Below the pieces are notes generated by a model. That model worked only from the letters and a program-made list of their open reading frames with translations, did not search any database and was not told the DNA's origin. Below, piece by piece: positions 47,857 to 59,041 of a stretch of 64,000 bases of DNA. Positions within the stretch are counted from its first letter, which is position 1, and each line of letters starts with the position of its first letter. The DNA is from Purshia tridentata (taxonomy: Eukaryota > Streptophyta > Magnoliopsida > Rosales > Rosaceae), in NCBI GenBank assembly GCA_003254885.1, contig QANT01004327.1:95739-159738 (forward strand), written 5' to 3'. The translations under genes were made by a program, and so were the position numbers.

Positions 47857-50039
47857 ATGTCACCACCACTGCTTGGTGTTGGGGAGGAGGAGGGTCAGAG
47901 TGATGTAACTTTAATGTCTTCCTCGGTTTCTATGGAGAGTGTATGTCATAGCAGTTCAGAATTGAAGGAGCGAAATTACATGGGATTATCTGATTGCTCT
48001 TCAGTAGACAGTTCAAAAGTCTCTACTGTTTCTGATGGAAGTAAAAGTAGTCTGAACCTGAAGGCTACAGAACTTAGGCTTGGGCTTCCTGGATCCCAGT
48101 CTCCTGAGAGAGATTCAGAACCGAGGCTAATCTCCACTCAACTTGACGAGAAGCCCCTATTCCCGTTACATCCTCTAAAGGATGGTCACTACTCTTCATC
48201 GCAGAAAACAGTTGTTACAGGCAATAAGAGAGGATTCTCTGATGCCATGGATGGGTTCTCAGAGGTAAAAACAACTGCTTTTTGTGAAGAGAATTGGATT
48301 TCTGTATTTATGTATTTTTGTATCACGGCGGGCTTTAAAACCACGCTATTTGTGATGCAGGGAAAATATGCTAATTCAGAGGTTAACATGTTGCTGTCAC
48401 CCAGGCCTTCTCCAAACTTGGGATTGAAAACTGGTTCTGTACTTGAGAACCTTGGAACTCAACCAGCCAAAACGAAAGAGGTAGCACCACCAAAGATAGT
48501 ACAAGAGAGGCCTCCGGCTGCCAGCGAAACCAGACCAAATCATAATGGATCTGGAAATAGTACTAGCAGTGCACCTGCTCCCAAGTAAGTGATTCAAAAA
48601 GTTTTAACATTGAAATTTATTTTGTAGTACTGTTGGCCTTAACAATGAAAGTCTCATCTTCCTTGTATGGCAGGGCGCAGGTTGTGGGTTGGCCACCTAT
48701 AAGATCATTTAGGAAGAACACATTGGCCACTACATCAAAGAACACTGAGGAAGTGGACGGAAAGGCAGGGCCAGGTGCTCTGTTTGTCAAAGTCAGCATG
48801 GATGGTGCTCCTTATTTAAGGAAAGTAGATCTGAAAAATTACTCTGCATACCAGGAACTTTCTTCTGCTCTTGAAAAGATGTTCAGCTGTTTTACCATAG
48901 GTGAGCTATTGCTAAGATTCAAGTTTATACAAGGTTCTTAGATTATTTGCTTATAGTTATGTAATTTTACACTGAATTTGGGTTTAACTTCAAGGTTGCT
49001 ACATGGATCCAGTTACTGCTGTTTTGGTATGATTTCAGGTCAATATGGATCTCATGGAGCTCTGGGCAGAGAGATTAGTGAAAGCAAGTTGAAGGATCTG
49101 CTTCATGGCTCAGAATATGTTCTAACCTATGAGGACAAAGATGGTGACTGGATGCTTGTGGGTGATGTCCCTTGGGTGTAAGTTCATGTTCAGTTGCACA
49201 TTTGCCTTTCTACTTATTGCGTTGTTCTAATCACAAATTTGACTTGCTATATACAAGAGACCAAAACTGTCAAATTTTCTGTGTCATTGTACGGGCAATT
49301 CAGCTTTTGCATAGGCTGCAATTGGAGTTATATTTAGTATTAAGTAGCATGGGTATAAACATTCTTTTGGCTATAAGATATAAGTTGAAGTGATAACAAC
49401 ATTCTGCAAAGTCAATGAACTGATGATTTTTCATGGATAGTTTGGTTTCTTGCATAGATTGTGTATATGAGCTTCTATTACAGCATGCAGGTTATTTCAT
49501 GATAGTAGATTATATATCAAAGAACTGCCAAATGACCTCAGTGGTATCAGAGTTCGCGTTTATGTTATTCTATTAGAACCTTCTGATTATGATGGCTTGA
49601 ACTTGAAGAACATGGAAAATCTATGAACCCATAAATGATGGAGACAAAGCATGACATTGTAATGTGTAAACAATAAAACTTTATGTCACCAGTAGTCTGT
49701 ATGGCCACAAAGGACTCTTTCTCAGCAATGAGAGTGCAATGAATCGTAGAGACGTCTAGGTAGATGTAGTTGCATTTTTACCTTTGTTGTGACCAAGAAC
49801 TTATCTAGTTGTAGTTGCATATACCTTTGGTGGCAACCATCAACTTGCAGTAAGGCTGCTTCTCCAAGATAGCATTAATTTGTTGAATCAACTAACCATA
49901 AGCTGACATGTCTTTGATAGTTTACGAATGCATATGTATAGATATAATCAGAACTTTAAAAATTTCTGACAGTCTAAAATATTGCATTTAATTTTAATAA
50001 TTATTTTATCTATTGGAAACTCTTATTTGTATCATAATA

Positions 50040-50089
<50 letters not shown>

Positions 50090-50643
50090 GCTTTATAAGC
50101 CAGAACCTAAAGAGGTTCTGCATTAAGGTACAAAAAGGAATCCAGAGTCTTTTGGTCAAGTTCTGCTTTACTATAGTCATGGAGAGCTCAGATGTCATAG
50201 GCTTAATTTGTGATTAAGGTTTTCTAATTTGTACTTTTAAGATTCTGATTCAAAATTTGGACTTTTGACAGGATGTTTATTGATACCTGCAAAAGGCTGA
50301 GGATTATGAAGAGCTCAGATGCCATAGGCCTAGGTGCGTATATGATGCATTCCATTGATTATCTTCAATCATGATCTCTTTTGGTATTAAAACGTCATTT
50401 TCCCCTCCCACAATTGAGATATGTACTCTACTGCTTTTATTCTATAGAATCCCACATACAACATAAATTAGTCCAAGTTGTAGTTATAACAATAAATTTT
50501 GAACTTTACCTTGCCATTACTGCACTAATAGAACTAATTAGTTGCTTATCTAATGCCTTTATGTTGTCATAAATGCTCACTCTTATATTTTGGTTTTATG
50601 TGCAGCTCCAAGGGCCATGGAGAAGTGCAGGAACAGGAACTAG
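47857..50643 (+). CDS. IAA9: Aux/IAA transcriptional repressor, IAA9-like
   Basis: Six coding exons, 47857-48264, 48361-48584, 48674-48900, 49039-49177, 50272-50333 and 50606-50643, sum to 1098 nt, or 365 residues and TAG. Domain [15 protein letters not shown] (residues 66-79), holds the LxLxL EAR repression motif that recruits TOPLESS. Domain [16 protein letters not shown] (213-226), is the degron bound by TIR1/AFB with auxin. The C-terminal PB1 domain (about 246-350: [19 protein letters not shown], then [14 protein letters not shown] and [12 protein letters not shown]) binds ARF activators. MEKCRNRN closes the protein. The long N-terminal extension and start [13 protein letters not shown] mark the IAA8/IAA9 clade, hence the symbol, which is an orthology guess. 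All key motifs are intact. It acts in the nucleus. Confidence 0.92.
50038..50086. repeat. Compound (GT)n(GA)n microsatellite in IAA9-like intron 4
   Basis: About ten GT units run directly into about fourteen GA units inside the intron between coding exons 4 and 5. It is likely polymorphic. Confidence 0.9.
50173..50206 (+). pseudogene. Partial, decayed echo of IAA9-like exon 5 in intron 4
   Basis: TCATGGAGAGCTCAGATG and TCATAGGCTTA here parallel TTATGAAGAGCTCAGATG and CCATAGGCCTA in real exon 5 (about 25 of 29 positions alike), 125 bases upstream of it. No acceptor is positioned to use it, and the frame would soon stop. Confidence 0.55.
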
Positions 50644-53044
50644 CCAGTAATATGCATTGTGATGCCTTCCATCCAGCAGTCTATGGATTGGAATGAAGGC
50701 AAGGCCTACATCCATGCGCAACCGGATATAATTTGGAGTGCAAGGATTTGTAGAGTTCTGGGCTGGACAGCTTTTATCATATTATTACTACATCTGGGTT
50801 TTTTGTTTGCTATGGATTCATGTTTTTGTGAGCTCTGTTTCTAACTTATTGATGCTATTAAACCTACTGTAAGTCAAGACCTCTGCAGTTCTATGTGGGC
50901 AGGCTCCTGTTTCCATACAGGATCGTTAAGTATGTAAAGTGCCATTGTTTGTGAACTTCATTATGTATGTGTGTGATGATCTAAGACCCTCCTAGGTATA
51001 TGTCATTATGACTGATTTCTCATTTAGTTGTTTGTGGCTTTGTGTCTCCATGTTTTCCTGACCTATTATTGCCTTGGTTGTCTGCATATCTGAAAGCATT
51101 TGTATACTCAAAACATTTGAGCACTTCTCACAATGGTGGGTTATCTGTGTAATCCAAAACTCAAGCTTGCTTAACTGAAGTTTTGAATGATGTGGAAAGT
51201 AGTGCTAAGCTCATAACAAAATGCTGATATGTACGTCGTCATATGATTTGGTGAAAAGTCGGGTGATCAACTTTGGTGATCCTAAATTATTGACGAATTA
51301 GAATTTCAGCTACAAGCACCCCATATTATAGGGTCTATAGTCTGTGCTTACATTATGTAGATATTGTCAGCCCCTTCACCCTTGGATACTGCAAAGAGTA
51401 CTCAAGGCCAAGTAGGCATGCATGTGCTGTTGGGGCGTATGGAGCCTTATCATGGTTTGTCCTCTGCAGAATAAGAGAGATCACTTAACTGAAGGGCATG
51501 TTGCCGTATTGTGTTTATTCTTTTAATAAATGGGGGCCAATGACCCAAAAGTCCAAAAACCAAACAACTGGATACAAATACTCCTGGGCCAAGAGCCTCT
51601 ATATAAGTTCTCAAATTTTGGTTTATATATTTGACCACGATAAGTTAATGAGTTGTTGTGTGTGTAAATTTAAAGAGTAAAAAGTTTTGTGTAACTAGTT
51701 CTGAAGCACAAGTGTCTGAAGGTCTAAGGGGCAGTGCATCCCATCCAGTCACGAAATAATGTGCCATTGATGAAGTGGGTCCCTCATCCCATTTCTTCTA
51801 TTATCTTAAGACAATATTATAGCTTTGGACATAATCTTTGCCTTCTTGAAATTCATTTCAGCTGAGTAGATCTTTCTTCGTTTCTCTTTATCTTCTAAAA
51901 CAGTAGTTGCTTTATTAATTGGCTGCTTCTATCACGAGTCTCATGACCAAAATTATTTGTCCGGAGTACTTTTGGCTGGTACAACAACAAGCCACTTAAA
52001 ACTCACCTTTGATCTATGTATGGATGATTCATCTAATGAGCTGGCACATGCTATACTATCAGTTATAGTGACAAGTTGAAAAAAGAATATACATAGTTAA
52101 ACTGTTAACTGTAGGAATATATATAATATGTGAATGAAAATGTTGTTTTTTCAGACAATTTAACATGTTATATTATTGATTAGTATATACATATTTAAAT
52201 GAGATGCTTAAGTGAATTTTTATCATAATATAAAAGCTCCATTTATCTGGAAAGTTTATGGGTGCATTAGAAGAACCCACATCATCAACTCTTGACATTC
52301 ACTTAATCTGTCCTTATATATAATGTCAATTTTTTGCCTTTCCCTCTCATGTTGTTCTGCCAGTATTCAATGGACAACTGAGGACACATTTCTCAGTTCA
52401 TGTCTGCAGGGATTAAAACCCATTACCTGCAGCCTTCAAATCCTGAAATCCATGCCCATTCCTCCAATTACTTATTACCAAAAATTAAAAACACCACGTT
52501 CCCTGACTCTGCAGGCTGCACCAGTACTGTCTGCATATAGGGGGATCGAGCTTGCAGCAGATTTGGGCACCAATGGATAGCCAATAGAGATATATACACC
52601 CGGGGTCAATTATACACATTTCGAATACACTATCATATTATTTGTTATAATATGAGTGGATATTATTAATATTATATCTTATAAATATAACATGTTATCG
52701 ATAATACACTTACACGTGTATTTGTTAAACCACGTGAAAGTATATCGGTTATCTTTACTATTATAAAGCCAACAAAAGAATTTAGTGTTATAAGCTTTAC
52801 CAATTTTTTGTTCGCCCAAACAACCTTTTACTAAATTAAAGAATTAAATTAAACTAACTTAATAATACTAAAGGCACAAATGTAAAATTAAGTCATTAAA
52901 AAAACTAAAGAAATAAAAATGAAAACACTCTACCACCTTATTAGGTGGAAAGAGCGAGGAGCTATAGAATAGTTAAAGCTTTCAAATTTTTAAAAATAAT
53001 TAGTAAATTTTATAATTAGAAAGTTTCATTTGCATGTTCGTTAA
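50644..53044. other. 3' flank of IAA9-like gene and spacer
   Basis: The first few hundred bases are probably 3'UTR. Past that, no gene. A frame at 52323-52580 has no family resemblance. Confidence 0.4.
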
Positions 53045-53178
53045 CACATGCCAAAAATTTAGTACTCTATAATTTGAATCTAAAATCTGTCACAATTAAA
53101 TTCTAATCACGCACATGCCAAAAGTTTAGTTCTCTATAATTTGAATCTAAAATCTGTCGCAATTAAATTCTGATACAC
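53045..53178. repeat. 67-bp tandem duplication
   Basis: CACATGCCAAAAATTTAGT-type unit with CTCTATAATTTGAATCTAAA and ATCTGTC-CAATTAAATTCT occurs at 53045 and again at 53112, nearly identical. Noncoding. Confidence 0.88.
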
Positions 53179-53245
53179 TGTTAAACAGTTACCAAGACCC
53201 ATAAATTTATTAGAAAATAAACTAAAGCTTTCTACTTAAAAATAT

Positions 53246-53355
53246 AATATCTGCATTGATGATAATGCTTAGTGAGAAAAGTAAGCTAGAGTAGAAAAAC
53301 AATATCTGCATTGATGATAATGCATTAGTCAGAAAAGTAAGAAGGATATGAGATC
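53246..53355. repeat. 55-bp tandem duplication
   Basis: AATATCTGCATTGATGATAA followed by TGC-TTAGT-AGAAAAGTAAG occurs at 53246 and at 53301, differing by a few bases. It is separate from the 67-bp repeat just upstream but may share an origin in the same unstable stretch. Confidence 0.88.
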
Positions 53356-55690
53356 TTTCTGTTACTATAAAATAAAATATATGATCTCAGGGAGTTGGAG
53401 TGGTTAGAAAATGTTAGTTGGAATTAAATTCAAAAAAGAGGGGTTGAATTCAAAAATGTTAATTCCCACCTTCCGCTTTAATAATGGGTGCTTTGACTGA
53501 TCTCATTTGAGCAGGATTATTGTCGTTATAATACATTTATTGTTATATATTAATTGATACATGAATGTGTATATTCCTTAATGATTTAATATGTAGCTGT
53601 AAAAACAATACTACTTTAAAACAAAACTACCAAAGATGATTATCTTTATAGCAGATTAAAAAAAGCTTAATTTTGTTTTTTCGGTGAGCCCAAGCTTACT
53701 TTTCAATTAGCTTAATTAGTAAGTTTATGTGAAAGCTTGATATTAATTATAACGCATATGATCACCGCATGGTTGTAGCATTTAATCCTCAAAATTTTAA
53801 GCTGTAAACGGCATGTCACGACCTAATAATCCAGTTCATTTTGGTTAGATATATATATATATATATATATGCATCATAGTCAAACTCAGCCAAGCTTATA
53901 TCAATCCTTTCACACTCACACATATATACAAAACCGACTTATATATCTCACTATTCAATGAATTGTTTTATGCTAGCTTGGACATAATGGGATTGTTCTA
54001 ATTAATTGCTTTTTCTAATCAGAAGTCATGTTATAATTTATAATTAATTAAAAACATATACGCAAGGCACATATGGTTGTTAGGGGATTCTTGCAGTTAT
54101 GACTTGGGATCAGTTTGAACATGTGCCCCAATAATTAATGCTAATTAGCCAGCCTGAAGGTGATCAGTTTGAACAGGTGCCCCAATAAATATGCACTTAG
54201 ATACCCCTATTAAAATTCATCACCCATGTGGCTTAGTAGCCTTACCAACCAATTACTATAAGTTTCAACTAACTATATAAATATATATGCCAAAACCAAA
54301 TGCTCATTTCAAATATAAAAATCCTTTCAATATTAAACATATGATATGAGTTTCCTTGCTAATTATTAGTTTGTATTATAAGTTAATTTATTTAATTAAT
54401 AGTGGAGATCAATTTGAGTCTCACAGGTTGACTACGGTAATTAGTGTTTTATACATAAATTTGATGATGAATGCAATGTGATGGGATCTGTCTTAATTAG
54501 CAAGTTGCAGGCAACAAATCCGCAACTTTGGAGTTTGCAAAATATATGCATGATGGGATCTTTTCCATATGGGGTGTCCCATTATGTCATGTGCTATGGG
54601 GCCATTTTCTAAACTTGAAAGTGATTTAGGATCCGACCCTCTATTATATATTTATATATATATATATACTTTCTTCCTGCGACAAACACCTGTTATTTGG
54701 ATTTTTCTTGTTTTTGTTAACGTAATATAAATTTAACTCAACAACATCTGCTAATACAATTTAAGCTATTGCTTACACAGCAAACCAGTCGTACCAAAAT
54801 CTGCATACTAATTTTAACAAATTGCTTGCGTATTAATTATATATATAAAAAATGATAAATTATTGTACGCAATGAGATTTTATATTTAAATTTTAGAATC
54901 AACCCCTTCAAGATATATAGTGGGGGTGGGGGAAGGAAATTTGCTAACCCAAAAAAGGAGGGGACACTATTAAATTTGATCTTGATATTACGTATTAATA
55001 TTTTATTTTAAATTGAATTAGTGAGGGGTAGGACCGTAGTTGTCATTTCATAATTTGGGTGAAGACAATATGAGTAGATGGAGGTGCTTTCCCACACAAA
55101 AGCTTTAGAAAGCACCTCCTTGCTTATTCCAACCCCAAAAATCTGATGTCCCTAATCCTTGTTTTGAAAATAAGCTGTTTTTGTGTTATTTACCAAACAC
55201 TTCATTGTTGAAATTGGCCAAAATAAGCTGTTTTTTTTGTACCACAATGCAATCCCAAATTGGGGCTAACTCTCCAAATTAACATATGATAATTCATAGG
55301 CTTCCACATGTACATAATAATTTCAACTAATTTTACACACTAACTCAATCCGTCTATTGCTTTTTGGTAGTTATAACTTATAATCATGATTTACATATTA
55401 ACAAACAAGGTCAAGGAAGGACTATTTATTAGTTTCCCTTGAAAGGCTTTAATTAGTAGGTCCTCCTCTTGTTTGTATTTGGAAAGCGAAATCAATAGAA
55501 AACCGAAAGCAGACACAGAAGTTGCTTAGAAGTTTAGAACAAAAGCAAGGAATTAAATAAATTAAAGAAGGATATAAATTTAGAAGCGTCTCTCGAGACA
55601 AACAAAACCATCCCTTCATGATTTCTCACTTATAAATTCTTTTCAATGTGGGTCAACATGAACTTTGACTGAACAGAGTTGGATTATAGA
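53356..55690. other. Intergenic spacer
   Basis: AT-rich, with (TA)n runs at 53850-53870 and 54650-54668. GATCAGTTTGAACA-GTGCCC CAATAA occurs twice, near 54108 and 54161. No gene supported. Confidence 0.4.
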
Positions 55691-55695
55691 AGATC

Positions 55696-55784
55696 ATGCC
55701 ACGTGGGCATAAGGACATACACATAGTTGATGATAATGATGATGACATGGACATCCCACATGGTGTGCTAATGCCACGTGGGCA
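55696..55784. promoter_or_regulatory. Paired identical G-box 14-mers
   Basis: ATGCCACGTGGGCA occurs at 55696-55709 and again at 55771-55784. CCACGTGG is a palindromic G-box/ABRE core bound by bZIP and bHLH factors. The two lie 75 bases apart with no gene start close by; the nearest downstream plus-strand gene begins 3.3 kb away. Confidence 0.5.
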
Positions 55785-58640
55785 AGTGTATATCGGGTCC
55801 ACGCGGGAAGAAAATAGTTAGACCACAAAACATAACTACCTCGGTACTCACAATTATGGGTGATATGCATGCATTAAGTTGTTGACCAGAGCATACGTAA
55901 AACGACTAGACCAGTGGCCACCCTTAATTGGCCTTGCTTTTACGATAAAATATTCTTCATATTCCTTTACGATTCCTTTTTACTCACTCATCACATAACA
56001 CCATTTATTTTCTCAAATTAAATTTTAATTATTCTTCTTGTATATACATATATTGTTTATTAATTACCATCGTTTATAAGATATAAATTTAAAATAATTT
56101 ATTTTGACAAAAAAAATTAGAGGACACCACTAGACCAATAATATGTCATGAAAAAACTTCTTAAAATATATATTTTTTATTATATTAGAGAAAATTAGAT
56201 TCTGAATGTAATATAATCCTAACTTATATTATTCTCGCTATTTGAACTAATCTAAAAATTTTACATGTATAGAAACTTTATTTTTTCATTTATGGAGCTT
56301 GAATTCTCTGTTAATATATTTGATGTTGTTCACACCTACTTATATAAAAAATAACATTATTCTTTAGTTCGCTTAGATGAGCTTGCTAAACACAATCCTA
56401 TATATCCAGCCCACCACGAGTCTTGATGATATTCCATGTCAGCACTACCCCTTACGTAAGAGGAAAGCTATATACATTGCATGCTTGTTAAGTCGTTCGG
56501 CCTCTGTATGCACTTAAAATAGTTGTAGCTGCATACACCAGTACATTAATTAATTACCCATTTCCAAGAGAATCAAGATCTTGACCAGATCATTGCAATA
56601 ATTTCTTTCTCAATTAAGGAGATTTAGAATCAGACAAAGTCCAAAACCACACCCCCTATTTGAAACTTTCGAAAAATTCCAAGCTGTAGAGCCAATTATA
56701 TATATAACAACAAATCACAATTAAACCCGCAGTGAAAACTTTCAAATCGTTTGAGGCTTTGAGTGTTGTCTCTCAGAACAAAAGCAATAAACAAAAGAAA
56801 TGGGTGAAACTGCACTGAAGACTAATCAAGATGACCTACCTTTTAGCCCACCCATATATCCAAACAAAATACACACATACACACACTGACACACTCATCT
56901 TCTACACGTAAGTGATCCACAGCAAGAAATTTTGTAATCGATATTAGTAAACAAAGTTAAAAGCCACTTTTTACTTTGCCTAACTTGATTTGAAAAAACG
57001 TTAAAGTTGGTAATTAAAAAATGATTAGGTTAAGATTAGAAGATTAGATATCTCATATTTTGATATGGGGTTGACATTGACAACGACAAACCCATTATAA
57101 TTCAAGCATCAACGGACTTGTTAATTAAAAACGTCAGCTATGGAAGCTAAGCTGCGTTGGACTGTGAGACCTATATGGGGGACCCACGTGAGAAGGCGTC
57201 GAAATTATTGACCAATTGATGACACATTCACTGTTTGCTGTCAAACTCACTCTGTGATATGCTTTTTTGGGGAAGGTACTGGTTACGTAGAGCCCTACGT
57301 ACAGCCCTACACAGACCTCTCAGGCCCTCTCAGGCCCTCAGCCCTGTGTGTGTGTGACGGTGTGAACCTTAAATATATAAATGTTATTGGGTTTGCAAGT
57401 ACACAAGTAATTTATTGGGAGTGGTTAGCTTTGGAGGCTTCCTGTGTACATCGGTTTCAATAATGCAGGTAGCAGATCGACGATCCAGGCTGCTATTTAT
57501 TTAAGGTAGTTTAATTTTATGGAATTATGGTATAAAGGGGTCTGTGGCTTCTTTTTGTTGTCCTAATAAATTATGTATGTATGAGTTTCAGCATCCCCTC
57601 CATAGTTATATGACATAAAGGTTAAAGCTCTGAGTCTTCAAGTGCACAATGATTCAATGAGAGTACAAAACAAATTTTGGGCAAATTTAAGTGTAAGCAT
57701 AAGGAAACAAAGAAAGACGTCATGTACAAACGTAAAAAGGTTGAAAACTTAACCTTGAGAGAAGTAGATAAAAAGATAAAAGAGGAAAAGTTGTGCTTGT
57801 GCATATCATGATGATGTACCTTTGAAGTTTGAACCACATATAATTTGTGAATTATAATGTGACATACTGATCATATATATCGCCATAGATACCTTAAGTT
57901 TGTTTGCTCGAAAGTTGTGCAACGTTTGATCGATGTCCCTATAGTTTTGTAGGGATATACTGTTATTCAGCTTAAGTTAGTCTCTAAGTTTGTGTGGAAT
58001 TGAATTGATATAGATTTAAGTTTTAGCAGGTGTTAATCTTCTTGTTGTTGTTGTTTGGTTCAAAGAGATGGACATTGAAATATATGAGATGGACGTGATA
58101 TGCCGTTGTACCTAATGGGAGGGCCGCTGCTGACGGTCTCCAAACCACGAACATGCACGCCTCGATACGATTACTCATGTCTCAGCCCCGAGGACAAACC
58201 ATTTTTTTTGGGGTCAAAATGTCAATTCATTTAAGATGAGGTGGTCATTAGCAAAACTTCCTCTAATGAGCCACCCCTTTGTACATTAATTATGCCTGTT
58301 ATGTTATGTTGGTAAGCAAATCTGCATAATTTATTGTATTCGTGTTTAAATATACAGAGTCTAGATTAACGCTAAGCTCGATTTCTTATCCACCATACCC
58401 CACCTACTCACATTCCATATACTCAATTTTTCTATCTCTACCATTAATTACCACATTCCTTGTATCATTTTCATAAGGCTCAAGTGACCTGAGTTGTCAT
58501 CACGACGGAAGCAGGCGCGTGAGATAAGTCTGAACAAAGAGCATGGAGCACATAAGCGACGGTGATGAGATTAAGATGGTAAAAATTCAACCTCCACGTG
58601 GCGGTTACCAAGGTAAAATCCTAGATGATCTTTCTTTTCC
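55785..58640. other. Intergenic spacer upstream of the WAV3-like gene
   Basis: It has short tandem phrases at 57284-57360 (GAGCCCTACGTACAGCCCTA, CTCTCAGGCCCTCTCAGGCC, then GTGTGTGTGTG). CCACGTGG at 58594 may serve the WAV3-like promoter. No gene supported. Confidence 0.4.
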
Positions 58641-58668
58641 AACGAATATATATAATAAATATTCAATC

Positions 58669-58778
58669 TATAAAGGCTCCTGTGAATCTGATTTCACAAG
58701 AGAAAGAAAGAAGCAGTAGATCTCTAGTTTTTTGGTTGCAGAGATCTTTTTGGTTGTATCAATAGAGAAAGAAGTAAA

Positions 58779-58830
<52 letters not shown>

Positions 58831-59041
58831 CTCTCGCTGTATATTAATCCCAGTAGCTAGTTTGTCTTCTTAGCTTTATTGCATTTGATCCCATGCTCTT
58901 CTTCTTCTCTTCGGTAGATTCGATACATCCTGACCTTTTGTCTTGTGTTCAGATCGATCGAACCAAACAAACCCACTTTTTCTTTATCTTCTTATTATAG
59001 ATTGAGATAGGGAGATAGCCTTTTGCGTGTTGAACCGAAAG
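58669..59041 (+). promoter_or_regulatory. Core promoter and GA-rich leader of the WAV3-like gene
   Basis: TATAAAGG at 58669 is a good TATA element, setting the start near 58700. The leader contains a (GA)n tract of over 20 units at 58780-58828 and continues to the ATG at 59042 without an obvious upstream ATG in good context near the start. Confidence 0.55.

Noticed and set aside
52323-52580. 85-codon plus-strand frame after the IAA9-like gene
   Set aside because: No family resemblance, no neighbouring exons and no promoter; it is probably chance.
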